Shown: one piece after another, positions 53,391 to 60,923 of the stretch
Layout: each line of letters starts with the position of its first letter
How positions within the stretch are numbered: position 1 is the stretch's first letter
NCBI GenBank assembly: GCA_963757335.1
Contig: CAVWRJ010000008.1
Span: 1-64,000 of the forward strand
Direction of reading: 5' to 3'
Origin: DASQPA01 sp963757335
GTDB lineage: Bacteria > Acidobacteriota > Thermoanaerobaculia > Multivoradales > UBA5704
DNA length: 64,000 bases
The notes under the pieces: generated by a model
Told to the model about the DNA's origin: nothing
Databases searched by the model: none
Seen by the model: the letters and a program-made list of their open reading frames with translations, nothing else
Translations under genes and position numbers: made by a program

Positions 53391-53788
53391 TCCACCTGGA
53401 TACGACTTTTCTGGTCGATCTGTTGCGGGAGGGACGCAAGGGGCTGGGCCCTGCGATGTCCTTTCTGGACACCATCGAGAAGCAGGATCTCGCCATCAGT
53501 GTCCACGCGCTCTGCGAGTTGCAAGCCGGAGCCGAGCTTGCGAGCGACCCTCGCCGTGAGAAAGAGGCGATCCAGCGGATCTGCAGTGCGCTCTGGGTCC
53601 GTTCTCCCGACGAGAAGCTCTCCGAGATCTATGGCTACCTTTTTGCCCTTTTAAAGAGGAGCGGCCGAATCATCTCGACCATGGACCTCCTCATCGCCGC
53701 GTCGGCCCTCTCCGACGAGGCGCCCCTGGTCACCCGTAACCTCCATCATTTCTCCCGAGTCCCCGGACTTGCTGTGCTGAGCTACTGA
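53387..53788 (+). CDS. vapC: VapC-family PIN ribonuclease toxin
   Basis: A complete 133-residue PIN toxin with GTG start. Acidic active-site residues: IHLDTTFLVDLL (D5), CELQAGAEL (Glu), STMDLLIAASAL (Asp) and TRNLHHFSRVPGL. It cleaves RNA when not bound by VapB. One of the few intact TA toxins in the window. Confidence 0.93.
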   Translation: MIHLDTTFLVDLLREGRKGLGPAMSFLDTIEKQDLAISVHALCELQAGAELASDPRREKEAIQRICSALWVRSPDEKLSEIYGYLFALLKRSGRIISTMDLLIAASALSDEAPLVTRNLHHFSRVPGLAVLSY

Positions 53789-53828
53789 TTGCACGTGGGC
53801 AGAGGAGCCGAGCGACCAGACAGGCCGC

Positions 53829-54515
53829 CTAGTCCGCGAAGAGAGCCACCGCCTCGCCGGCGGCCAGGAGGTCGGGGATCACCCAGTCCGCCCCGGCCGC
53901 GGCGAGCTTCGCCGCCGGGGTATGCCCGGTCGCCACGGCGAGCACGGGGATGCCGTGGGCGTGGCCGCAGACGATGTCGTTCAGGCTGTCCCCCACGATC
54001 AGGGTCTCGTCCGGGCGGAACCGGTGGCCGGTCGCTTCGAAGGCGCGCTCGAAGGCGACCGGCGGCAGCTCGGCGCGGTCGACGCCGTCGCAGCCGAAGG
54101 CGCCGAAGGGGAAGAAGGCGTTCAAGTCGAAGTGGGCGAGCTTGCTCCGCGCCCCCGGCTCCCAGTTGCCGGTCAAGAGGGCGAGGACGACGTCGGAGCG
54201 CCGCTCGAGCCGGGTGAGGATCGCCGGCAGCCCCGGCAACAGGCGTATCCCGTTGCGGTCCAGGGACTCGGCCAGCCGGCCGAGGTAGCTCGCCTTGAAG
54301 CTCGGCAGCCCCGCCGTCACCACCTCTCGCGGGATGCCGGCCGCGGTCAGCGCTTCGAGGGCGATCCCGGGGTCGGTCTTGCCGGCGAAGTCGACCGCGC
54401 CGAGAGCCCCGGCGGTGCCGAAGGTCGCCAGCATGGCCGCCTCGAAGAGGGGGCGGACCTGGGGGCCGCAGTCGAGAAGGGTGCCGTCGATGTCGAAGAG
54501 GATGAGGGTGCGCAT
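53829..54515 (-). CDS. HAD-superfamily phosphatase (phosphoglycolate phosphatase-like)
   Basis: A 228-residue enzyme with motif I LILFDIDGTLLDCG, cap-domain entry GKTDPGIALEALTA, motif II LALLTGNWEPGA and motif IV VGDSLNDIVCGHAHG. It dephosphorylates small metabolites. Its last codons lie inside the right-hand 34-bp direct repeat, so the repeat is a copy of this gene's 3' end and leaves the gene intact. Confidence 0.88.
   Translation of the reverse strand: MRTLILFDIDGTLLDCGPQVRPLFEAAMLATFGTAGALGAVDFAGKTDPGIALEALTAAGIPREVVTAGLPSFKASYLGRLAESLDRNGIRLLPGLPAILTRLERRSDVVLALLTGNWEPGARSKLAHFDLNAFFPFGAFGCDGVDRAELPPVAFERAFEATGHRFRPDETLIVGDSLNDIVCGHAHGIPVLAVATGHTPAAKLAAAGADWVIPDLLAAGEAVALFAD
53831..53864 (+). 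repeat. Direct repeat, right copy (34 bp)
   Basis: Identical to 53065-53098 except for one base (GAGAGC against GAGCGC). It lies within the HAD gene end; 732 bases with vapBC lie between the copies. Confidence 0.85.
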
Positions 54516-54562
54516 GGGGTCGTTCCTTCGGCGGCTATACTACCCCGGCCCGCCAGCTTCCC

Positions 54563-54627
54563 CGGACCGGTGGCCGCGCGAAGCGCCCGCAAGGGCCGTC
54601 CGCAGGATCCAACTTGAGCCAGTACCG
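54563..54627. repeat. Hairpin element, copy B (left arm lost)
   Basis: Core GGCCGCGCGAAGCGCCCGCA then AGGGCC and right arm CAACTTGAGCCAGTACC, which matches copy A's right arm. The inner stem is GGCC/GGCC where copy A has GGCT/AGCC, a compensatory change. The left outer arm is missing. It lies in the divergent space before the aminotransferase gene. Confidence 0.75.
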
Positions 54628-54637
54628 GAGCTCTCCG

Positions 54638-55776
54638 ATGCCGAACGACCTCCTCGACCGCCGCGCCGACTTCCACGACTTCGCGGGCGTCACCTATCTC
54701 AACTGCGCCACCCAGGGCCCCATGCCGCGGGTGGCGACCGCCGCGGTCGAGGCGGCGCTCGACTTGAAGCGCGCCCCCCACCGCATCCGCGACGAGGACT
54801 ACTTCCTCTATCCCGACCGCTACCGGGCGGCCGTCGCCCCCCTCCTGGGCGCCCGGCCCGAGGACATCGCGGTCACCGACTCGGCGACCGCCGGCTTCAT
54901 GCTGCTCGTCAACGGCCTCGACTGGGCGGCCGGCGACGAGGTGGCGATCCCCGCCGGGACCTTCCCCGCCAACCGCTTCCCCTGGCACTCGCTGGCGCCG
55001 CGCGGAGTACGGGTGGTGACCGTCCCCGAGCTGCCGGACGGGCGCGAGGTCGAGCGCTTCGCGGCCGCCCTCTCGCCGCGCACCCGGGTGGTCTCGGTCG
55101 GCTGGGTGAGCTACAGCAACGGCCTGCGCTACGACCTCGCCGGCTTGGGGGAGCTCTGCCGGGAGCGCGGCATCCTCTTCGCCGTCGACGCCACCCAGGG
55201 CGTCGGCGGTCTCGACTTCGACCTCGGCCGCACCCCCTGCGACCTCCTCGCCTGCTCGGGCTACAAGTGGATGCTCGGCCCCTACGGCCTGAGCTTCGCC
55301 TGCTTGACGCCCGAGCTCGCAGCGCGGCTGGTGCCGGCCAACATCAACTGGATGGCGGTCCGCGGGGCGGAGGACTTCAACCGCCTCGCCGACTGCGACT
55401 TGGAGCTGGTGCCCGGCGCCCGCCGCTTCGACCGCAACGAGGCGGCGAGCTTCCTGGACACCGCGGGCGCCACCGCCGCCGCCCGCTACCTGGCGGAGGT
55501 GACCCCGCGGGCGGTCGAGTCGCACGTCCGCGCCCTCCTCGACCGGCTGCTCGCCGGGCTTCCCCCGGCTTCCGCGCCGTCTCCGCCCTCGCCCCCGAGA
55601 AGCGCTCGAACCTCCTCTCGATCGCCGCCCCCACCCCCGAGGCCACCCGGGAGACCTTCGACCGCCTGCTCGCAGCCGGCATCCGCCCCAGCCTCCGCGA
55701 GGGAGCGATCCGGTTCTCCCCCCACGTCTACAACACGGAAGGGGAGATCGACCGGGTGCTGGAGCTGCTGGGGTGA
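54638..55776 (+). CDS. Class V aminotransferase-like PLP enzyme, frameshifted near its end
   Basis: About 380 residues from ATG 54638 (MPNDLLDRRADFHDFAGVTYLNCATQGPMPR). PLP-binding features: DSATAGFMLLVNGLDW, FAVDATQGVGGLDFDL (Asp-Gln) and the Schiff-base Lys in CDLLACSGYKWMLGPYG. Near 55,563 one base is lost; the true end reads APEKRSNLLSIAAPTPEATR, SLREGAIRFSPHVYNTEGEI, ending RVLELLG at 55776. NifS/kynureninase-like family; the substrate is not clear. Confidence 0.85.
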
Positions 55777-55799
55777 CCCAAGGCCCCGGCGTCGTCCAG

Positions 55800-56030
55800 G
55801 ATGGCGTTCCCGGTACCCGGATAGCTTCGCCGGGCCCTGAGATAGCGATCCGAGCCCCGGGATAGCTTCACCAAGCCCAGAGATAGCTATCCGAGCACTG
55901 GGATAGCTTCGCCGAGCCCTGGGATAGCTTCGCCAAGCCTTGGGATGGCTTGCCGAGGCCCCGGATAGCTTCGCCAAGCCTTGGGAAAGCTTCGCGCGCC
56001 GCGGGATAGCTTCGTCGAGCACCGAGAAGA
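55800..56030. repeat. Second tandem 20/21-bp repeat array (about 11 units)
   Basis: Units of the form GGGATAGCTTCGCCAAGCCTT and variants such as GGGATAGCTTCGCCGAGCCCT. On the minus strand this is AAGGCTTGGCGAAGCTATCC + C, the same family as the 38.3-kb array, so the two are inverted relative to each other. More diverged than the first. Lies just after the aminotransferase stop. Confidence 0.85.
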
Positions 56031-56102
56031 CCTTTCCGGCCTCCCGCCGTCGATCCCACGCCTCTGGCGTCGTTTTTACTCCTGCCGTAGAATCTCCCCA
56101 CC

Positions 56103-56280
56103 ATGCACGACGCCGAGATCGAGGGAGCTGGCCCTCGGCATGGAGCAGGTCCGCAACCTCATCCGCCAGACCTTCCGCGACGAGATGCGAAAGCTCGGCG
56201 GGGATCTGGCGAAGTTCGGTATGGAAATCGAGGCGAAGGTCCAGCGGCTGAAGGCTGAGCGCCTGCGCCCCATAGGCGTC
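56103..56280 (+). pseudogene. Small helical protein fragment
   Basis: MHDAEIE, then (after one extra base) ELALGMEQVRNLIRQTFRDE and MRKLGGDLAKFGMEIEAKVQRLKAERLR: an amphipathic helix or coiled-coil. The 3' end runs into the opposite-strand remnant. Function unknown. Confidence 0.35.
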
Positions 56281-56560
56281 GCGCAGGAGAACGAGGGCCA
56301 TCAGCGCCTCCCGCGCGATCCCCCGCGCCTTGAGGTGGCGATCAGCTCCTCCACGAGCGGCGCGACCGCGCCGATCCGGCCCTGGCGAAACCAGACCGCG
56401 GCGATGTCGAGCCCGGAGAGGGCGGCCTTGTAGTCGAGACCCGCTTTAACCATCCCAGCGCGGACCTCGACGAAGGCCGGCTCCGCCTCGCTCTCCCCGG
56501 GCCGGCGCGGCAGGCCGCCGTCGAGGAGGAGGTCGATGCCGAACTGCTGGGAGAGATCCT
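56255..56560 (-). pseudogene. TPR-type protein, C-terminal remnant
   Basis: Segment AFVEVRAGMVKAGLDYKAAL, then SGLDIAAVWFRQGRIGAVAPLVEELIAT, and after a one-base deletion near 56,332 ARGIAREALMALVLLRDAY. This matches the C-terminal module common in long TPR/Zn-finger proteins of Thermoanaerobaculia (from memory). Only this end is left. Confidence 0.5.
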
Positions 56561-56657
56561 GGCGGCGTTGGGCGGTCGAGGGAGTTGAGGAGCCTTGAGG
56601 TTCGCTCGCCGGCAGTCCCGGGAGGGCTGCCGGCGTTCATTAGGGGGGGAAGAAGGC

Positions 56658-56957
56658 TCAGGCGACCTGGCTCGGCCGCGTCACCACGAGGGAGACAGAC
56701 GCGCCAGCACGGCCGAGCATCTCGATCAGGCCATCGACACTGAAACGGTCGATCTTCCCGCGGAGGAGATCGCTGACCCTCGGCTGGGTCACTCCCATAA
56801 GCTTGGCGGCAGCGGCCTGCGTGAGCTCCTGGGCTTCAATCAACTTGCTCAGCTCGATCATCAGATCGGCTCGAACTCTGAGGTTCTCCGCCTCCTCTGC
56901 GCCGAACCCGAGATCGGCGAAGACATTGCCGGTGGAATGGCGAACCCGGAGGGTCAT
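56658..56957 (-). CDS. higA: HigA-type XRE antitoxin
   Basis: A 99-residue HTH protein: LMIELSKLIEAQELTQAAAAKLMGVTQPRVSDLLRGKIDRFSVDGLIEMLGRAG. It binds its own promoter and the HigB toxin. It overlaps the upstream toxin gene by four bases. The C-terminal VSLVVTRPSQVA is typical of the group. Confidence 0.9.
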   Translation of the reverse strand: MTLRVRHSTGNVFADLGFGAEEAENLRVRADLMIELSKLIEAQELTQAAAAKLMGVTQPRVSDLLRGKIDRFSVDGLIEMLGRAGASVSLVVTRPSQVA

Positions 56958-57316
56958 CGATTCTCCTTTGCTCCACGACGGAGGGATTGGACCTGCCTGA
57001 GGCGCTCTCGCGCCAAAGTCAGGTCTGCCGCACGGGTCTGCTGGGTCTTCTTCTCGAATGCGTGCAACACGTAGATCGCCTCCTCAAACTTCGCCACGTA
57101 GAGGACCCGATGCTCCAAACGCGTGTGGATACGAATCTCGGTGGCACCTGGGCCGACGCTCGGCATAGGCTTCCAGTCGGTCGGCATCAATCCCATCTGG
57201 ATTCGACGCAGCTCGTAACCGGCGGCCCGCCTGGCATCCGCGGGAAAGTCCTGCAGCTCCTCGAGGGAGGCCCCAATCCATTCTAGGATTTTATCTGGCA
57301 CGCGGTGAGTATACAA
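56954..57316 (-). CDS. higB: HigB-type (Gp49-like) toxin
   Basis: A 120-residue RelE-superfamily toxin: ELQDFPADARRAAGYELRRIQMGLMP, then ATEIRIHTRLEHRVLYVAKFEEAIYVLHAFEKKTQQTRAADLTLARERL. The Arg/His/Lys residues of the ribonuclease surface are present. Toxin-first gene order is normal for HigBA. Complete. Confidence 0.9.
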   Translation of the reverse strand: MYTHRVPDKILEWIGASLEELQDFPADARRAAGYELRRIQMGLMPTDWKPMPSVGPGATEIRIHTRLEHRVLYVAKFEEAIYVLHAFEKKTQQTRAADLTLARERLRQVQSLRRGAKENR

Positions 57317-57437
57317 GAGCGTGTATAACCACGGACGGATCGCCGCGCCTTAAGGCAGGGCCGGACGTCGAGCCCAGCATCGCCTGTGGTACGCTCGATT
57401 TGTGCGGACTGGCCTCCCCGGCTGGGGCGCACAAGAG

Positions 57438-57459
57438 GGGGCCCCCTTACGGGGGCCCT
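57438..57459 (-). terminator. GC hairpin after the coiled-coil gene
   Basis: GGGCCCCC-TTAC-GGGGGCCC: an eight-bp perfect stem with a four-base loop, 16 bases past the stop; only a short CTCTTG follows on the minus strand. Confidence 0.65.
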
Positions 57460-57474
57460 GGTTACTTGTGGGAT

Positions 57475-57894
57475 TTACTTGGCGGGACCGGCAGGCGTCG
57501 CCGGCTGGGAGGCCGGGGTGCCGTGCTCGGCGGTGGGGGTGGGAGTGGTGACGGGGGTGGGGGTGGGGCTCTTCTTCGACTTGCGCTTCCGGCGCGGCGG
57601 GATGCCGAAGGGGAGCAGGCCGTTGCTGTCGAAGCCGAGCTTCCCCTTGAGCACCGCGGTGATCCGCTGGTGGAGATCCTGACCGCTCTTCTCCATCTCG
57701 CGGCGGAGCTTGACCGCCTCCCGGGCTTTCGCGACCGCGTCGCTCTGCTGGGCATGGAGCACCCGGGCCTGCTCGATGTTCGCTTCGAGCTGCTGCTGCT
57801 CCGCCGCGAGCTCCGGCATGTTCTGCACCTGAGGCTTGAGGTTGCGGTTGAGCAGGTCCCACTGTTCGATCTTGGCTGCAAACGTGGCTGACAT
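57475..57894 (-). CDS. Small coiled-coil protein with a Thr/Pro-rich tail
   Basis: A 139-residue protein. Residues 1-90 form a coiled-coil (LLNRNLKPQVQNMPELAAEQQQLEANIEQARVLHAQQSDAVAKAREAVKLRREMEKSG). Then come a short basic segment (PPRRKRKSKKS) and a low-complexity TPTPVTTPTPTAE tail. It resembles uncharacterised proteins of Acidobacteriota. It follows the PCD-like gene, with a hairpin between them. A structural or surface role is possible, but there is no signal peptide. Confidence 0.75.
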   Translation of the reverse strand: MSATFAAKIEQWDLLNRNLKPQVQNMPELAAEQQQLEANIEQARVLHAQQSDAVAKAREAVKLRREMEKSGQDLHQRITAVLKGKLGFDSNGLLPFGIPPRRKRKSKKSPTPTPVTTPTPTAEHGTPASQPATPAGPAK

Positions 57895-57913
57895 TGTACT
57901 TCTCTCTCTTTCT

Positions 57914-57932
57914 GGGCCCTTTGGGGGGGCCC
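57914..57932 (-). terminator. GC hairpin between the PCD-like and coiled-coil genes
   Basis: GGGCCC stem with a seven-base loop (TTTGGGG) immediately after the PCD-like stop and about 20 bases before the next start. It could be an attenuator or a processing site. Confidence 0.5.
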
Positions 57933-57935
57933 GGT

Positions 57936-58280
57936 TTAGCCCAGGAGGCTGATCCTCCGGGCGATTTCGAAATCCTTCTGGGTGAGACCCCCGGCGGCCG
58001 GGGTGGTGAGCTTGCAGGTCAACGTGCTCCGGTGGAGGGTCACGGCCGGGAAGTAGCTCGCCTGGGAGGCGACCGTCATGACGAAGCCGGCGAAGGCGAG
58101 GAGCGTCCCCTCGTCGGTGAACTTGAAGGTCCGGGAGACCGAGCGGCCGTCCGGCGCGACCCGCCAGTTGGGGAGCTTGTTGAGGAGGAGCTGAACCCGC
58201 TCCGGCTTCAGGCGGCCGGTGACGGCCATCGACGACAGGTTCTCTTTTGACTTCATCTGGGCTTTCGCTGCGCTGTTCAT
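57936..58280 (-). CDS. Pterin-4a-carbinolamine dehydratase-like protein, catalytic His lost
   Basis: A 114-residue protein aligned with PCD/DCoH: LNKLPNWRVAPDGRSVSRTFKFTDEGTLLAFAGFVMTVASQ, and AGGLTQKDFEIARRIS at the end. Where the family has HHP (catalytic His pair) it reads SYFP, and TH before GGLT is TP. It is therefore not likely to be a dehydratase; a binding or regulatory role is more plausible. It appears to be operonic with the coiled-coil gene. Confidence 0.72.
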   Translation of the reverse strand: MNSAAKAQMKSKENLSSMAVTGRLKPERVQLLLNKLPNWRVAPDGRSVSRTFKFTDEGTLLAFAGFVMTVASQASYFPAVTLHRSTLTCKLTTPAAGGLTQKDFEIARRISLLG

Positions 58281-58564
58281 GCTTTCTTCTGCCTTTCTAT
58301 GCGCTTGTCGCGTTCACCTTGCGGCCAGATTGCCGCGGGTGGAAACTCCGTGTGAATCTGGAGATACGGTAATGAGCGCCGCAAAGGATGTCAATGGTCC
58401 CCGGGATAAGAAACAGGTTTGTAAGCTAAGAACGGTAGTTCTTGGATGGAGGATTCAGAAGAAGGGTAGCAGGAAGACGGAAAAAGAAAGCTCATAGCGA
58501 GCTTCCGGGTAGCGGAATCCGAAGACTAATTCGGGTTGAGGAGGGCGAACGGTCTAAAAAAGAA
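58281..58564. other. AT-richer spacer
   Basis: Lower GC than the flanks. One small frame (58372-58497, MSAAKDVNGPRDKKQVCKLR...) is open but has no family match; it may not be a gene. Confidence 0.35.
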
Positions 58565-59519
58565 CTAGATTGGATTTAATCGCCGCTCTATTTCTCTCCT
58601 GAGGGTATCGAGCGTCTCCGGAGACGCTCCATTCCGCGCTTTCTGGCGCAGGGTCTCCTGGGCGAGGTGGAGGACCAGGGGGACCCGCTCGGGGGCGAGA
58701 TCGGCCAGCGCCTCGACCTGGCGGCGGAAGGTGACGGCGTCGCCCCGGGCGACCGGCCCGGTGAGAGCGCCGGCGACACCCCCTCCTCTCGCTCTGTCCC
58801 TCGCTCGCCGACGAGGCCGCCGCGATGGCGCCGCGGGCGAGCTCCAGGTAGCCGCGCCCCACCTGGCGCTCCAACTCCGGGGGCAGGCCGAGCCGGCCGG
58901 CGAGCTCGTCCGCCAGGGCGAGGAGGGTCACCACCCCGCCGGCGACGAGGCTCGCCGCCAGGTGATAGAGGATCCGGGCCTCCGCCGGGATGTCGGCGGG
59001 GACCCCGCCCCAGGCCGTGGCCAGTCGGTGGGCGAGGGCGCGCGCCGCGGGATCGCCGTCGATCGCGAAGAGCACCCCCCGGGCCTCCGCCGGGTCGGGG
59101 AGGGGGCGGGGGAACGCCTTCAAGGGGTGGAGCGAGCCGACCGCCGAGGTGCCCGAGATGCCCGAGGTGCCCGAGATGCCCAAGGTGCCCGAAGCCAGGA
59201 GGGCGGCGAGCACCGCCACCGGCTGGCTGCCCGAGGTGTGGAGGACGACCCCGGCCTGCGGTCGCCGGGCGAGCTCCGCCGCCACTCCGGGGAGGGCGCC
59301 GTCGGGGACGGCGAGGAGCAGCAGGTCCTCCCCGGCGGTCGCGAGATCGGCGACCCGCCCGGCCGACGGCAGCTCCGGATCGAGGCCCGGTCCCCTTCCG
59401 GCCCGGCCTGCGACATTCACGAGTTGCGCCCCGGCCGCCAGCGCCCAGTGGGCCAGGCTGACGCCCACCCGGCCCGGCCCGACCAGGGAGAAGGTGAGCC
59501 CGGAGAGCGCGCCGTCCAC
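58565..59519 (-). CDS. Rossmann-like/DUF2520 domain protein, frameshifted
   Basis: An NADP-binding N-terminal domain (LTFSLVGPGRVGVSLAHWALAAG, LLLLAVPDGALPGVAAELA) and a C-terminal DUF2520 domain (LYHLAASLVAGGVVTLLALADELA). It resembles reductases of the ketopantoate/pyrroline group. A GISGTS tract (bases 59,148-59,193) comes from a 9-bp repeat. Near 58,783 the frame shifts, and the true end reads GALTGPVARGDAVTFRRQVE...LRREIERRLNPI. It is divergent from hrcA. Confidence 0.78.
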
Positions 59520-59563
59520 ACCCTCTACGATAGAGGAAAGTCCCTAGGAGTCAATGGTTTGAA

Positions 59564-59592
59564 TTGACAAAAGGGTAGTTCTCGGGTATCTT
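59564..59592 (+). promoter_or_regulatory. Heat-shock operon promoter
   Basis: TTGACA (59564-59569), 17 bases, TATCTT (59587-59592), upstream of hrcA and directly before the CIRCE operator: a vegetative sigma promoter. Confidence 0.8.
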
Positions 59593-59596
59593 CCGC

Positions 59597-59623
59597 CTGG
59601 CACTCTCGACGCGAGAGTGCTAA
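59597..59623. promoter_or_regulatory. CIRCE operator (HrcA binding site)
   Basis: CTGGCACTC, nine bases, GAGTGCTAA. It differs from the CIRCE consensus (TTAGCACTC-N9-GAGTGCTAA) in the first three bases of the left arm only. It lies just after the -10, so HrcA would block initiation of its own operon. Confidence 0.92.
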
Positions 59624-59697
59624 CTGCTGGATCGAGGCGTGGGGCGGGGCGACCGAGCGGAAGCGAGCAGGGACGACGAGAAGAAAGACTGCTGATT

Positions 59698-60759
59698 ATG
59701 GCGGATCCAAGGAATTCCTCCACTCTCACCGCCCGGGATCGCGAGATCCTCAAGGACATCATCCTCACCTACATGCTCGATGCGGAGCCGGTCTCCTCGC
59801 GCTCGGTGGCGAAGCGCGGCCGGCTCGGCCTCTCGGCGGCGACGATCCGGAACGTCATGGCGGACCTGGAGGAGTCGGGCTACCTCGCCCAGCCCCACAC
59901 CTCGGCCGGCCGGGTGCCGACCCGCGCCGCCTATCACCTCTTCATCGAGTCGCTGATGCAGGCGCGGAAGGTCTCCGCCCGCGACCGGCGCTACATCGAC
60001 GAGCACCTGGCCGCCGGCAACGCCGACGTCGAGCAGTTGATGGGGGCGACCTCGCACCTCCTCTCCGAGCTCTCGCACCAGGTGGGGATCGTCATCACCC
60101 CGGCGCTCGGCGAGACGGCGCTCAAGGCGGTCGACTTCGTCCCCCTCTCCGGCCGCAAGGTGCTCTGCGTCGTCGTCTCGACCTCGGGCTTCGTCGACAA
60201 CAAGGTGATCGAGACCGAGGAGGAGGTGACCCGCGAGGAGCTGCAGCGGAGCGCCAACTACCTGACCGAGAACTTCTGCGGGGCGACGCTGCGCCAGATC
60301 CGCGAGCGGCTGCTCGTCCTCATGGTCGAGGAGAAGGCGCAGATGGACCGCGCCCTCGCTCTCACCCTCCAGCTCGCGAAGAGCGGGCTCGACCTCGACC
60401 AGGGGCCGGAGGTGCTGGTCGACGGCACGACGGCGATCCTCTCCCAGCCCGAGCTCGCCGACATCCAGCGGGTGCGCCGGATGTTCGACACCTTCGCCAA
60501 CAAGGCCCGCCTCGTGCGCATGCTCAACCAGTGCATCCAGGGGCGCGGAGTGCGGGTTTTGATCGGCGAGGACAGCGATCTGACCTCGGAGCTCGACTTC
60601 AGCCTCGTGGCGACGACCTACGGCGGCGGCGACCGGCCGCTCGGCACCCTGGGCATCCTCGGGCCGTCGCGGATGGAATATCAGAAGGTCATTCCGCTGG
60701 TTCATTATCTGGGAGAGACCCTGAGCCGGGCCCTGGCGGACAGCTTCGACGGCGATTGA
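59698..60759 (+). CDS. hrcA: Heat-inducible transcription repressor HrcA
   Basis: A 353-residue repressor. Winged HTH at the N-terminus (LTARDREILKDIILTYMLDAEPVSSRSVAKRG, LSAATIRNVMADLEESGYLAQPHTSAGRVPT), a GAF-like dimerisation domain and the C-terminal IGEDSDLTSELDFSLVATTYG...GTLGILGPSRMEYQKVIPLV. ATG 59698 (MADPRNSST) puts the HTH at the normal place. It binds the CIRCE element upstream and is released on heat shock through GroEL titration. Confidence 0.96.
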   Translation: MADPRNSSTLTARDREILKDIILTYMLDAEPVSSRSVAKRGRLGLSAATIRNVMADLEESGYLAQPHTSAGRVPTRAAYHLFIESLMQARKVSARDRRYIDEHLAAGNADVEQLMGATSHLLSELSHQVGIVITPALGETALKAVDFVPLSGRKVLCVVVSTSGFVDNKVIETEEEVTREELQRSANYLTENFCGATLRQIRERLLVLMVEEKAQMDRALALTLQLAKSGLDLDQGPEVLVDGTTAILSQPELADIQRVRRMFDTFANKARLVRMLNQCIQGRGVRVLIGEDSDLTSELDFSLVATTYGGGDRPLGTLGILGPSRMEYQKVIPLVHYLGETLSRALADSFDGD

Positions 60760-60777
60760 GCGGTATGGGCTCCGACG

Positions 60778-60856
60778 GGCTCCGACCGATTCCGAGGACC
60801 GGCGACTGGCTGCGCGAAGCGCCCGAAGGAGCCGGCCCGCAGGATCGGACGGAGCC
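60778..60856. repeat. Hairpin element, copy C (79 bp)
   Basis: Outer arms GGCTCCGACCGAT and ATCGGACGGAGCC pair in 12 of 13 positions but differ wholly from copy A's arms. The core GACTGGCTGCGCGAAGCGCC then CGAAGGAGCC is nearly identical to copy A. The inner stem is CGGC/GCCG where A has GGGC/GCCC. It lies between hrcA and grpE. Confidence 0.82.
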
Positions 60857-60923
60857 GAGTGAACGGTAAACTGAGCAGATACGGGCTTCCACGATAGGAT
60901 CGTGGGCGAGCAGGAGATACGGG

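Noticed and set aside
53829..54515. HAD gene truncated by the vapBC insertion
   Set aside because: The direct repeat restores the full 3' end, so the gene is intact.
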